In this document: piece after piece, positions 15,536 through 24,146 of the stretch
Layout of the letters: each line of letters begins with the position of its first letter
Position numbering within the stretch: position 1 is the stretch's first letter
Assembly: GCA_018780805.1 (NCBI GenBank)
Contig: JADMJD010000181.1
Span: 1 to 39,310, forward strand
Direction: 5' to 3'
Origin: Rubrivivax sp.
GTDB taxonomy: Bacteria; Pseudomonadota; Gammaproteobacteria; Burkholderiales; Burkholderiaceae_C
Length of the DNA stretch: 39,310 nucleotides
The notes under the pieces: generated by a model
Told to the model about the DNA's origin: nothing
The model's input: only the letters and a program-made list of their open reading frames with translations
The model's database searches: none
Program-made: the position numbers and the translations under genes

Positions 15536-15557
15536 GGGCGCCCATGGCCGATGTCAA
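15528..15557 (-). promoter_or_regulatory. Predicted hpaG1 operon promoter
   Basis: On the minus strand a consensus TTGACA (15557-15552) is followed after 18 bp by TATATT (15533-15528). The -35 box lies inside hpaR codons 3-5. Predicted transcription starts at about 15521, the A of the proposed hpaG1 ATG. Its -10 overlaps that of the opposing hpaR promoter. Confidence 0.7.
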
Positions 15558-16020
15558 TCCGGAACTGCAACACCGCAACCTGCCGCTCCTGCTGCTGCTG
15601 GCCCGCGAGGGGGTGATCAACCGGTTCCGCCCGGTGCTCCAGGCCCATGGGCTGACCGAACAGCAGTGGCGCATCCTGCGTGTGCTGGTGGAGGTGGCGG
15701 CGCTGGAGCCGCGCCAGATCGGGCAGCTGTGCGGCCTCTCCAGCCCCAGCCTGGCCGGCATCCTGGCGCGCATGGAGGAGCAGGGGCTGGTGGCGCGCGC
15801 CGGGCTGGCGCACGACAAGCGCCGCCAGTTGATCTCGGCCACGCCGGCCAGCCGCCGGCTGGCCCAGCGCATGGCGCCGAAGATCGAGGCGGTGTACGCG
15901 GCGCTGGAGTTGCAACTGGGCGCCGAGGTCGTCGCCCAGCTCTACACCACGCTGGACGCAGTGCTGGGTGCGCTGGCGGCCGAGCCGCCCGCCGCCGGAT
16001 CGATCGGCCGTCGCCGCTGA
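15544..16020 (+). CDS. hpaR: MarR-family homoprotocatechuate operon regulator HpaR
   Basis: A 158-aa winged-helix repressor. LTEQQWRILRVLVEV, the recognition region LSSPSLAGILARMEEQGLV and the wing RAGLAHDKRRQLISAT are MarR-family features. The divergent position beside hpaG1 and the general sequence match HpaR/HpcR, which represses the meta-cleavage operon until a pathway aromatic acid binds. The predicted transcription start lies almost at the ATG. A 23-base gap separates it from the downstream ABC gene, which may be co-transcribed. Confidence 0.9.
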   Translation: MADVNPELQHRNLPLLLLLAREGVINRFRPVLQAHGLTEQQWRILRVLVEVAALEPRQIGQLCGLSSPSLAGILARMEEQGLVARAGLAHDKRRQLISATPASRRLAQRMAPKIEAVYAALELQLGAEVVAQLYTTLDAVLGALAAEPPAAGSIGRRR

Positions 16021-16043
16021 CGCGTGCACGACACAATCGCGGC

Positions 16044-17570
16044 ATGTCCGAATCCCGGCGCTGGCGCGCCATCCTGTGTGGGCTGCTGGCTCTGGGGGGC
16101 TGGGCGGCAGCCGTTGCCGACACCGTGCAGGTGGGCTCCAAGCGCTTCACCGAAAGCTACATCCTGGGCGAAGTGGTGCGCCAGACGCTGGTGCAGGCGG
16201 GGGTGGCGGCCTCGCACCAGCAGGGCCTGGGCAACACCGGCATCCTGGAGCAGGCGCTGGCCAGCGGCGCGGTGGACGTGTACCCCGAATACACCGGCAC
16301 CATCGTGCGCGAGATCCTCAAGCGTGAGGGCAACCCGACGCTGGCCGAACTGAACCAGTGGCTGGCGCCACGGGGCCTGAAGGCCGCCGTGCCGCTGGGC
16401 TTCAACAACACCTACGCACTGGCGCTGCGCGAAAGCGTGGCCGAGAAACTGGGCCTGAAGACGCTGTCGGACCTGGCACGTCTGCCCGCCGGGGCGCTCA
16501 AGCTCGGCCTGTCGCATGAATTCCAGGTGCGCGCCGACGGCTGGCCGGCGCTGCAGCGGGCCTACGGCCTGGCGCTGTCCCCGGGTGCCGCGCTCGACCA
16601 CGGCCTGGCCTACGACGCGGTGCAGGCCGGGCAGGTGGACCTGATCGACATCTACTCCACCGACGCCAAGGTCGGCCGTTACGCCCTGCGCGTGCTGGTG
16701 GACGACCGCCACTTCTTTCCCCGCTACGACGCCGTGCTGTTGATGCGCAGCACACTCGACAGCCGGCCGCTGGAACAGCTGGCCGGCCGCATCGACGAGC
16801 GCGCGATGGTCGCGCTGAACGCGACGGTCGAGCTGGACGGCGTGAGTTTTGCCGACGCCGCACAGCGGTTCCTGGCCGCTGGCACGGCACCGGCGCCCGC
16901 GCGCCAGGGCTTCGCCGCGCGGCTGTGGGCGCCCGATCTGTGGCGGCTGCTCGCGCAGCACCTGGGGCTGGTGTTCGGCTCGCTGCTGCTGGCGCTGGTG
17001 GTGGGCGTGCCCATCGGCATCTGGGCCTGGGCGCGGCCGCGCTGGGCGGGGGGGCTGATCGGCGCCGTGGGCGTGCTGCAGACGGTGCCTTCGTTGGCCC
17101 TGCTGGCTTTCCTGATCGCCTTGCTGGGCATGATCGGTTTCTGGCCGGCCATGCTGGCGCTGTTTGTCTATGCGCTGCTGCCCATCGTGCGCAACACACA
17201 CGCCGGGCTGGCGGGCGTGCCGCAGGGGCTGACACTGGCCAGCCGGGCGCTCGGCCTGAAGGCAACTCAGACGCTGTGGGCCGTGCAGTTGCCGCTGGCG
17301 CTGCCGGTGCTGCTGGCCGGTGCCAAGACGGCGGCGGTGATCAACGTCGGCACCGCCACCGTGGCCGCGTTCATCGGTGCCGGCGGCCTGGGTGAGCGCA
17401 TCGTGGCCGGCCTGGCCGTCAACGACAGCGCCCTGATGCTGGCCGGCGCCTTGCCGGCGGCGCTGCTGGCGCTGGGCGTGCAATGGGGCTTTGACGTGCT
17501 GGAGCGGCGTTTGCAGCCGAGCATGCAGCCGGGCATGCAGCCGGGCATGCAGCCGGGCGTGCCACGCTGA
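16044..17570 (+). CDS. Fused substrate-binding/permease protein of a glycine betaine/choline-type (OpuC/OsmF) ABC importer
   Basis: A 508-aa fusion. Residues 1-25 are a signal or first membrane segment. Residues about 26-290 are an OpuAC-type quaternary-amine binding domain (VGSKRFTESYILGEVV, YPEYTGTIVREIL, DLIDIYSTDAKV). Residues about 300-490 are a permease domain with five or so membrane segments and the coupling-loop region ASRALGLKATQTLWAVQLPLALP. Binding-permease fusions are known in this family. The ATPase gene usually nearby is absent: hpaR lies upstream and a convergent response-regulator gene downstream. The C-terminus ends in a 12-bp tandem repeat encoding MQPG units. Ligand inferred as betaine, choline or carnitine. 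Confidence 0.87.
   Translation: MSESRRWRAILCGLLALGGWAAAVADTVQVGSKRFTESYILGEVVRQTLVQAGVAASHQQGLGNTGILEQALASGAVDVYPEYTGTIVREILKREGNPTLAELNQWLAPRGLKAAVPLGFNNTYALALRESVAEKLGLKTLSDLARLPAGALKLGLSHEFQVRADGWPALQRAYGLALSPGAALDHGLAYDAVQAGQVDLIDIYSTDAKVGRYALRVLVDDRHFFPRYDAVLLMRSTLDSRPLEQLAGRIDERAMVALNATVELDGVSFADAAQRFLAAGTAPAPARQGFAARLWAPDLWRLLAQHLGLVFGSLLLALVVGVPIGIWAWARPRWAGGLIGAVGVLQTVPSLALLAFLIALLGMIGFWPAMLALFVYALLPIVRNTHAGLAGVPQGLTLASRALGLKATQTLWAVQLPLALPVLLAGAKTAAVINVGTATVAAFIGAGGLGERIVAGLAVNDSALMLAGALPAALLALGVQWGFDVLERRLQPSMQPGMQPGMQPGVPR
17512..17559 (+). repeat. 12-bp tandem repeat, four units, inside the ABC fusion gene
   Basis: Four consecutive 12-bp units of TGCAGCCGGGCA (first unit TGCAGCCGAGCA, last ends in G) encode repeated MQPG near the C-terminus. 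Copy number changes would keep the frame, so they would only lengthen the tail. It looks like a slippage-prone minisatellite. Confidence 0.85.
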
Positions 17571-17647
17571 ACGCCAGGCCGGCGGCGATCAGGGCCCAGG
17601 GAGACCTGGCCCGTGACCCGCCCCCTTCTACGGCGGCACGACCGCGG

Positions 17648-18940
17648 TCACGCCGACGCCAGCCCGTCATCCAGCAGGATGTCCTGCGCATCCTGCGCGC
17701 ACGCCGCCGCCAGCCGCTGCGCCCGCCCCACGACGGCGCCGATGCAGGCACAGGCCACACGGGCCGCGGTGGACGCGGTGCCGACCACCAGCGGGCCACA
17801 CGCGATGCCGATGCCCAGGCACACCGGGCGCTGACCGGACAAACGGCGTTCGTCGTTGAACTGGCCCGACAACGCCACCATGTCCTGCGCGGCCAGCCGT
17901 GCGGTGCCTGCGGCCTCGAAGCGTGCCAACAAGGTGTCGCCGGTGAATTGCAGCAGCGCCCCGCCGCGCTGCGCGATGGCGTCCACCATCAGCGTGCCCC
18001 AATCGCTCACCAGTTCCAGGGTCTGCTCCGGCGGCTGCCGGTCCTTCGGGTCGTCCAGGCCGTCCAGGCCGTGCAGCCCTGCCGCGAGCACGACCGCAGC
18101 GTCGAACCGCAGCGCCCCATCTGCCGGCGTGGGCCCCAGCCGGCGCAGCGCCTGCGCCTGTTGCTGGCGCAAACGGTGGCGCTCCAGGCTGGCATCGACC
18201 CGGGCCCGCAGCAGCCAGGGGTCCACCGGCTTGTGCAAAAAGTCGTCGACCCCCAGTTCGATGCAGCGCGCCACCGGCGCCACGCCGCCGAGTGCGCTGG
18301 TCACGATCACCGGCACCTCGCGCAACGTTGCATCGGCGTGGCGCAGCGCCAGCAGGCCGAAGCCGTCCAGCCCGGGCATGGCTAGGTCCAGCAGCAGCAG
18401 CTCGAAGTGCTGCTGCTGCAGCAGGGCCAGCGCCTCGTGGCCGTCGCCCACGGTCAGCACCTCGTGGCCCATCAACTCCAGGGACCGGCACAGCAGCAGC
18501 CGGTTGACCCGGTTGTCGTCGGCCACCAGCACCCGCGCCGCGGCCACGCTGGCCAGCGGCGCGGGCCGGGGTGGCAGCACGTCGGCCGCACCGCCCGTCG
18601 GCCGCGGGCCCGGTGCCAGCGTGAAGCGGTAGCCAAAACCCTGCACGGTGCTGATGGCCTCGGCGCCCAGCACCCGGCGCAGGCCGGAGACCTGCACCTG
18701 CAGGTTGTTCTCCTCCACCACCAGGCCGGGCCAGACCTCGTCCAGCAGTTCGTCCTTGCCGACGGCCCGCTCGCGCCGGGCGACCAGCGCACACAGCAGG
18801 TCGAAGCCACGCGCCCCCAGCGCCACCGGCTGGCCGTCGACGAGCAGGCGCCGCTCGGCCGGCCGCAGCTCGACGTGGCCGAACAGCAGAGGCAAATGGC
18901 CGAACACCAGAGGTGTTGGCGGCAGAGCCGGGTCGCTCAT
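17648..18940 (-). CDS. wHTH - receiver - degenerate class III cyclase response regulator
   Basis: A 430-aa three-part protein. Residues about 14-108 form an OmpR/CadC-type winged helix (VGKDELLDEVWPG, VSGLRRVLG, ISTVQGFGYRF). Residues about 136-252 form a receiver with Asp141-Asp142, phosphoacceptor Asp185 in LLLLDLAMPG, Thr214/Ser215 and Lys237. Residues about 278-425 resemble a class III nucleotidyl cyclase: FTGDTLLARF keeps one acidic residue (Asp335), but VLAAGLHG lacks the first metal Asp and CIGAVVGRAQRLAA lacks the usual D and N of IGDTVNLAARL. So it is probably catalytically dead. The domain order is inverted from normal OmpR-type regulators. Its ATG overlaps the Hpt stop by 4 bases. 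Confidence 0.85.
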   Translation of the reverse strand: MSDPALPPTPLVFGHLPLLFGHVELRPAERRLLVDGQPVALGARGFDLLCALVARRERAVGKDELLDEVWPGLVVEENNLQVQVSGLRRVLGAEAISTVQGFGYRFTLAPGPRPTGGAADVLPPRPAPLASVAAARVLVADDNRVNRLLLCRSLELMGHEVLTVGDGHEALALLQQQHFELLLLDLAMPGLDGFGLLALRHADATLREVPVIVTSALGGVAPVARCIELGVDDFLHKPVDPWLLRARVDASLERHRLRQQQAQALRRLGPTPADGALRFDAAVVLAAGLHGLDGLDDPKDRQPPEQTLELVSDWGTLMVDAIAQRGGALLQFTGDTLLARFEAAGTARLAAQDMVALSGQFNDERRLSGQRPVCLGIGIACGPLVVGTASTAARVACACIGAVVGRAQRLAAACAQDAQDILLDDGLASA

Positions 18941-19272
18941 TGCCGCGCCAGGCCGGGCAGGACCGCCAGCGTGGCCGCCAGCTCGGCGGCCAGTGCATCG
19001 ATCGCGGGGCCACCGGCCGCCACGCCCTGCCACTCGAGCCGGCCCGCCAGCCCGGCCAGCCGGCTGGCGCCGAAGGTGATGCCGTTGCACTTCAGCGTGT
19101 GGGCCGTGGTGACGAACCCTTCGGCATCGCCGTTCGCCACCGCCCGGCGCAGCTGGCCCACCAGGGTCGGCCCTTCTTCGGCAAAAGCATCGACGAGCTG
19201 CTGCACAAAGTCGGCGCCGGCATTGGCCTGCAGCGCTTCAAAGATCAGGGGGTCGACAACGGGGATGTCCAT
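18937..19272 (-). CDS. Stand-alone histidine phosphotransfer (Hpt) protein
   Basis: A 111-aa helical protein. TTAHTLKCNGITFGASRLAGLAGRLE is the Hpt signature with phosphorylatable His58. It would pass phosphate from the receiver of the upstream hybrid kinase to the receiver of the downstream wHTH protein, completing a His-Asp-His-Asp relay. It lies 6 bases after the kinase stop and overlaps the regulator start by 4 bases. Confidence 0.9.
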   Translation of the reverse strand: MDIPVVDPLIFEALQANAGADFVQQLVDAFAEEGPTLVGQLRRAVANGDAEGFVTTAHTLKCNGITFGASRLAGLAGRLEWQGVAAGGPAIDALAAELAATLAVLPGLARQ

Positions 19273-19278
19273 GGCTGC

Positions 19279-22221
19279 TCACGCATCGGTTCGGGCGGGC
19301 GTGGCCGCCAGCGCTTCCACCAGGGACTGCACGCGCAGCGGCTTGGCGAGGTGTTCGTCCATGCCCGCCGCCAGGCATTGCGGGCGGTCGCCGTTCAGCG
19401 CGTTGGCCGTCATCGCGACGATGCGCGGGCGGCGCCCGGCCGGCCAGCGGCCGACGATCTCACGCGTGGCCTGCAGACCGTCCATCTCCGACATGCGCAC
19501 GTCCATCAGCACCAGGTCGTAGGCCTGGCGCTCGACGCTCTGCACCGCCTCGCGCCCGTTGCTGGCCAGGTCGGCGCGGTAGCCCAGGCGCTCCAGCAGC
19601 CGCAGCGCGAGCTTCTGGTTCACGCCGTTGTCCTCGGCCAGCAGGATGCGCAGCGGATGACGCGTGGCCATCTGCGGGTCCATCGTCACGGGTGCGGTGT
19701 CCGCCGTCGGCGGCAGCAGGCCGGGTGCGGCGGCCGGCGCGTGGATCTCGAACCAGAAGCAACTGCCCTGTCCGGGCCCGGCGCTGCGGACGCCCATGCT
19801 GCCGCCCATGCGCTCGGCCAGCTGCCGGCTGATCGCCAGGCCCAGGCCGGTGCCGCCGAAGCGGTGCGCAATGCCGGATTCGGCCTGGCTGAAGCGCTCG
19901 AACAGGCGGGCACGGCCGGCCTCGCTGAGCCCGATGCCGGTGTCGCTGACCTCGAAGGCCAGCCGGCCGCTGGCCGGTGCCCGAACACGCAGAACGACCT
20001 CGCCGTGTTCGGTGAACTTGACCGCGTTGCCCAGCAGGTTGAGCAGGATCTGGCGCAGCCGCGCGGCATCGCCGACCACGGCCACGGGCACGTCGGCGCC
20101 GATGTCGCAGACCAGCCGCAGGCCTTTCTGTGCCGCCGGCACAGCCACCAGGTCCAGCGCCAGGCGCACACACTCGCGCAGGTCGAAGGGCTGGTCCTCC
20201 AACTCCAGGCGGCCGGCTTCGATCTTCGAGAAGTCGAGGATGTCGTTGATGATGCCCAGCAGCGATTCGGCCGATTCGCGGATGGTGCACGCGTGGTCAC
20301 GCTGGTCATCGGTCAGCGGTGTGTCCAGCAGCAGCCCGGTCATGCCGATCACACCGTTCATCGGCGTGCGGATCTCGTGGCTCACGGTGGCCAGGAACAG
20401 GCTCTTGGCCGCATTGGCGGCCTGGGCGGCTTCGCGCGCCTGCTCTTCCGCCGCCAGCTTCTGTTCCAGCAGCCGGGCCTGGGTGCGCCCGGCGTCGGCC
20501 TGCAGGTCTTCCTGCAGCATCTGCGTGGCACGCGCCACGGCGCGCACCTCGTCGGGCCGGTAAGGGGCGCCGTCCGGCCGCGTGCCCAGCAGCAGGAAGC
20601 CGGTGAGCGCATCCCGGTGCACCACCGGCACGGCCAGTGCGTCGGCGCCCGCCACCATCGCCAGCGACGCGGGCAGGCGCTGGGCCTGGAGGGTGCGCAG
20701 GTCGGCCGGGCTCAGGTGGAGCGCCTCCGGCAGCTCGGCCGCCGTCGACGCCTGGCAGGTGCAGGCCACCGGGCCATCGACGCTGTCGGCCTGGTAGAAA
20801 CTGGCCTCGGCACCGCCGGCGAAGCGGCCGATGGCGGCGAGGTAGTGCTGCATCAGCGCCTGCTGCCCCTGCACACCAGCCGCCGCCCGGGCCGCAGACC
20901 ACAGCACCTCTTCGTGGTTGCGCCAGTTGGCGAAAAAAACCCGCTGCACCACCTGGTCGGCCACGGCGCGCAGGCGCGGCAAGGCGGCGCCGAACAGCAG
21001 CGCCAGCGGCACGCTGGCCGCCGCCGCGACGCCCGGGTTGGACAAGGCCGGCCAGCGCGCCCCGAGCAGACCCAGCAGGGCCACGCCGCCCAGCAGCACC
21101 GCCAGCACCAGCGCCCAGACCAGGGCCCGGTTGAGCGCGAAGCCGAAGCCGAAGACGCGGTGGCGCAGCACGCCATATCCCAGGCCCAGCATGGCCGCGA
21201 TGCTGAGGAAGATCTGCACGAACTCGGTGATCAGCTCGCGCTGCTGGTTGCGGCCCGGGATCGAGCCCGAGATCGTGAAGATCAGGAAGCCCGACATCAT
21301 GATCGCCAGGCTGATGCCCAGCCAGGCGGCCCGCTGGCGTGCCTGGCCGGTGGCGCGCCGCCATCCGATCCACAGGAAACCCAGCGTGACCAGGCTGGCC
21401 AGGTGGTTCATGCCGGAGTTGATGCGCTCGAAGGTGGGTTTCCACTCCTGCGGCTCGAAAGGCGTGAGCCGCAGGTGGAAGGCCGTCTCAAAGGCCCCGA
21501 AGGCGAGGGCCAGACCCACCGGCACGCCGAAGGCCCAGCGCACGCGGGTGCTGGCGAAGCGGCGCCCGTCGTCCGGAAAGGCCATCGCGAAGTAAAGGTA
21601 GGCGGCCGAGGTGACGCTGATCTGCATCGACGGGCCAGTGAACAACATCAGGGCCTGCGTCATGCCGGCCGGCAGGCGGCCCCCGACATCGGCCACGCTG
21701 TAGACCGCCAGCGCCACGGCCAGTGCGCGGATGGCCGGGCTGTCGGCCCGGCGCCAGGCCAGCAGGGCGGCGATGCCCAGCGCCATCCAGCTCTCGACCA
21801 GGCCGGTGAGCTCGCGCCAGAGGCCGGCATCGTCGAAGCGCGCGGGCCGCTGCACCGTGCGCAGCGTCAGCTGCCGCAGCTGCCCGTCGGACTCGACGGT
21901 GACGGGGATGGATTCGCCGACGCCCTTGGTGCGCCAGCGGTCGCCGAGGCGGTCGTAGCTCAGGCGATCGCCCGGTTTCAGGCCCTGCAATGCCGCGTCG
22001 GAGCCGGGTGTCACGCCCACGATGGGGGTCATCCAGAGCGGCCCGCTGAGGTAACCCCGCGTCTGGACGCCCATGCCGCCGATGGCCTCGGGCACGATGC
22101 TGCGGTCGAGGTAAGCCATGGCCCACAGCCGCAGGCCGGCACAGCACAGGCACAGGGCCAGCAGTGCAAACCGCCACTGCGCCGCGCGCAGTGCGCTCTG
22201 GCGCCTGTGGATCTCGTTCAT
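19279..22221 (-). CDS. Hybrid sensor histidine kinase with PDZ-like sensor segment and about nine membrane helices
   Basis: A 980-aa membrane kinase. A first helix (about 18-36) is followed by a probable periplasmic PDZ-like stretch ([24 protein letters not shown], about 66-89, within 40-140). A helical membrane region follows (about 143-415), then a GAF-like region (about 440-570), a coiled coil (575-605), HisKA with His615 ([10 protein letters not shown]), HATPase ([26 protein letters not shown]) and a receiver with Asp907 (LVLMDVRM) and Lys960. All kinase and receiver residues are present. It is the first gene of a three-gene relay operon with Hpt and the wHTH regulator. The stimulus is unknown. 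Confidence 0.9.
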   Translation of the reverse strand: MNEIHRRQSALRAAQWRFALLALCLCCAGLRLWAMAYLDRSIVPEAIGGMGVQTRGYLSGPLWMTPIVGVTPGSDAALQGLKPGDRLSYDRLGDRWRTKGVGESIPVTVESDGQLRQLTLRTVQRPARFDDAGLWRELTGLVESWMALGIAALLAWRRADSPAIRALAVALAVYSVADVGGRLPAGMTQALMLFTGPSMQISVTSAAYLYFAMAFPDDGRRFASTRVRWAFGVPVGLALAFGAFETAFHLRLTPFEPQEWKPTFERINSGMNHLASLVTLGFLWIGWRRATGQARQRAAWLGISLAIMMSGFLIFTISGSIPGRNQQRELITEFVQIFLSIAAMLGLGYGVLRHRVFGFGFALNRALVWALVLAVLLGGVALLGLLGARWPALSNPGVAAAASVPLALLFGAALPRLRAVADQVVQRVFFANWRNHEEVLWSAARAAAGVQGQQALMQHYLAAIGRFAGGAEASFYQADSVDGPVACTCQASTAAELPEALHLSPADLRTLQAQRLPASLAMVAGADALAVPVVHRDALTGFLLLGTRPDGAPYRPDEVRAVARATQMLQEDLQADAGRTQARLLEQKLAAEEQAREAAQAANAAKSLFLATVSHEIRTPMNGVIGMTGLLLDTPLTDDQRDHACTIRESAESLLGIINDILDFSKIEAGRLELEDQPFDLRECVRLALDLVAVPAAQKGLRLVCDIGADVPVAVVGDAARLRQILLNLLGNAVKFTEHGEVVLRVRAPASGRLAFEVSDTGIGLSEAGRARLFERFSQAESGIAHRFGGTGLGLAISRQLAERMGGSMGVRSAGPGQGSCFWFEIHAPAAAPGLLPPTADTAPVTMDPQMATRHPLRILLAEDNGVNQKLALRLLERLGYRADLASNGREAVQSVERQAYDLVLMDVRMSEMDGLQATREIVGRWPAGRRPRIVAMTANALNGDRPQCLAAGMDEHLAKPLRVQSLVEALAATPARTDA

Positions 22222-22259
22222 GGCAGCTCCCCTTGCCGTGGGCCGGAGCGTAGCGGCTA

Positions 22260-22283
22260 AACCGGCCCTGCGGGGCCGGTTTT
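22260..22283 (-). terminator. Hairpin terminator after the secreted-protein gene
   Basis: AACCGGCCC and GGGCCGGTT form a perfect 9-bp stem around TGCG. On the minus strand it follows the gene ending at 22302 and continues into TTTA. The T tract is short in both directions, so termination may be partial, with some read-through into the kinase operon. Confidence 0.7.
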
Positions 22284-22301
22284 CGGGCCGCTGCGCCCGA
22301 C

Positions 22302-22958
22302 TCAGGGCCGCGGCACCACGGTCAGCGTGAACACCACGTTCTGGTTGAACCCACCGCCGTTGGAGGCCAGCATCTGAAGCGTGTGCGTGCCGACCGGCAG
22401 GTTCTGAATCTCGGCGAAATAGCCATCGTCCACCGAGCGGAAGACGCCTGCCGGCACCGTGCCCGGCCCGCCGCAGAACAGCGTGAACAGGTTGTCGGCC
22501 GGTATCGCGGCCGAAAAGACCGCACTGCGCACACGTTGGGTTGGCACCGGCTGCCCATTGAGCAGCACCTGGGTCGTCAGCGTGTCGACGTGTGCAGCGA
22601 TGATGGCCCGCTGGTCACGCACCGACAGGCCCGGAACGTCGCCGCAGAAGCCCGGCGTGTACACGTAGGTGGCCCCGGCCACCATGAACTGCAGCTTGGC
22701 GCCCTGCGGCACGGTGCAGCTGCGGTTGGAGTCACCGCCGAAGTTGGGCGCCAGCTTCCAGCTGCTGCCGTTCTGGCCGACCATGCAGTGCTGGCCCGAT
22801 TCGTCCACGAGGGGATTGACCGAAGTGGGAATGGAATACACCCATTGCGACCACTGGCCGGAGCGCAAGTCTCTGCCGATCTCGGCGGCCCAGGTGGTGG
22901 TGCACAGGCCAGCGGCCAGGGCAAGCGCGGTGGTGCGCAGCATCTTCGAACGGTTCAT
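22302..22958 (-). CDS. Secreted protein of unknown function next to the phosphorelay
   Basis: A 218-aa protein with a signal peptide ([19 protein letters not shown], cut near TWA-AEIG). The mature part has four cysteines (QHCMVG, RSCTV, GFCGD, LFCGG), enough for two disulfides, and a beta-rich C-terminal region ending [10 protein letters not shown] do not recognise the family. The GAGGAG ribosome site sets the start at 22958. A hairpin and 80 bases separate it from the kinase gene. CTGAA direct repeats lie about 130-160 bp upstream of its start, suggesting control by an OmpR-type factor, possibly the neighbouring relay. Confidence 0.78.
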   Translation of the reverse strand: MNRSKMLRTTALALAAGLCTTTWAAEIGRDLRSGQWSQWVYSIPTSVNPLVDESGQHCMVGQNGSSWKLAPNFGGDSNRSCTVPQGAKLQFMVAGATYVYTPGFCGDVPGLSVRDQRAIIAAHVDTLTTQVLLNGQPVPTQRVRSAVFSAAIPADNLFTLFCGGPGTVPAGVFRSVDDGYFAEIQNLPVGTHTLQMLASNGGGFNQNVVFTLTVVPRP

Positions 22959-23087
22959 GGTCGAGCTCCTCGATGGACAGTGGATGGACCCGGGCGACAC
23001 GGCTGTCGCAGCACGGGCGGTGGTCCTGCCGCGTCCCCTGGGGGCCTCGACACGGCACGGAATCAGTGTCCGGCCCGCACCCCCACG

Positions 23088-23118
23088 CTGTCCTGAAGTG
23101 AGCTGAAACTGTCCTGAA
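23088..23118. promoter_or_regulatory. Direct repeats at helical-turn spacing upstream of the secreted-protein gene
   Basis: CTGTCCTGAA occurs at 23088-23097 and 23109-23118, and a third CTGAA lies between at 23103-23107. The three CTGAA units are 10 and 11 bp apart, one DNA turn each. On the minus strand, toward the gene at 22958, they read TTCAG. Tandem half-sites at 10-11 bp are the usual binding pattern of OmpR/PhoB-type winged-helix regulators. Confidence 0.6.
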
Positions 23119-23150
23119 AGATGCTGGCGGTTCCCTGAGAGCCGCCTGCG

Positions 23151-24146
23151 TCAGCGGCCGGCCACCGGGTAGAGCCCGCGCCCGCGCGCCATCAGCCGCA
23201 CCAGGCCGAACAAGGCATCCAGGTTGGGCGTGGCCACCCCCACACGCGCGGCGATCTCTCGCACCGCGGCGACGATGCCGTCCAGCTCCAGCGCACGGCC
23301 GGCTTCCACGTCCTGCAGCATCGAGGTCTTGAAGGCGCCCAGCTTGCGCGTCACCGCGTGCCGGTCTTCGGGCGATTGCGCGATGGCGCAGCCGATGTGC
23401 GCGCCCACCGCGGCCACCTCCACCATCACGGCAGAGCAGAAGGCCCGCACCAGCGGGTCGTCCAGGATGTGGTCGGCCGTGGCGCCGGTGAGCGCCGAGA
23501 CCGGGTTCATCGTCACGTTGCCCCAGAGCTTGTACCAGAGCGCGTGGTGGATGGTGGGCTCCACCGTGGCGTCGAAACCGGCGCGCTGCAGCAGCGCAGC
23601 CACGGCCTGCAGGCGCGGGGAAGAGCCGCCTTGCGGCTCGCCGACGATCAGGCCCTGGCCCATGCGGTGGTCCACCAGGCCGGGCTCGGGCACCAGCGCG
23701 GCCATGTGCACCACGCAGCCGATCACCTGGGCCGGCGGCAGCGCCTGCGCGATGGCGCCGTCCGGGTCCACCGAGTGGATGGCCATGCCGGCGGCATCAC
23801 CCGGCAGGCCAAGGCCGAACCACCACGGCACGCCATTCATGGCCGGCAGGATCACCGTCTGCGGGCCGATCAGCGGTGTGAGCCGCGGCGCCAGCGCGCC
23901 CAGCGACGGGCCCTTCACGGCCACCACGACCAGGTCCTGCACGCCCAGCGCGGTAGCGTCTTCGGCCACCGCCGCCACCGGCCCGGTGAGCTGCCGGCCG
24001 CCGCTGTGCATGCGCCAGCCATGGGTCTGCAGCGCGGCCAGCGTGGCGCCGCGCGCCAGCGCGCTGACGGCCACATCCGGCAACGCGCTCAGGCGTGTGC
24101 CGATGCAACCGCCGATGGCGCCGGCGCCGACGATGGCGACCTTCAT
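23151..24146 (-). CDS. 2-dehydropantoate 2-reductase (PanE/ApbA) family protein
   Basis: A 331-aa NADP-type Rossmann reductase. MKVAIVGAGAIGGCIG is the cofactor site, Asn104 (PAMNGVPWW) is the conserved mid-domain residue, and YKLWGNVTMNP gives the catalytic Lys206-x3-Asn210 pair of ketopantoate reductase. Many Burkholderiales carry several PanE paralogues of unclear substrate, so I leave the symbol blank. Its ATG overlaps the stop of the ParA-like gene (TGATG), so translation is coupled. Confidence 0.85.
   Translation of the reverse strand: MKVAIVGAGAIGGCIGTRLSALPDVAVSALARGATLAALQTHGWRMHSGGRQLTGPVAAVAEDATALGVQDLVVVAVKGPSLGALAPRLTPLIGPQTVILPAMNGVPWWFGLGLPGDAAGMAIHSVDPDGAIAQALPPAQVIGCVVHMAALVPEPGLVDHRMGQGLIVGEPQGGSSPRLQAVAALLQRAGFDATVEPTIHHALWYKLWGNVTMNPVSALTGATADHILDDPLVRAFCSAVMVEVAAVGAHIGCAIAQSPEDRHAVTRKLGAFKTSMLQDVEAGRALELDGIVAAVREIAARVGVATPNLDALFGLVRLMARGRGLYPVAGR

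Noticed and set aside
17512..17559. 12-bp tandem repeat as a phase-variation switch
   Set aside because: The unit is a multiple of three, so slippage changes tail length but not the reading frame.
18913..22260. 1115-codon plus-strand frame opposite the hybrid kinase
   Set aside because: Antisense shadow caused by high GC at third positions; the minus-strand kinase, Hpt and regulator frames carry clear motifs.
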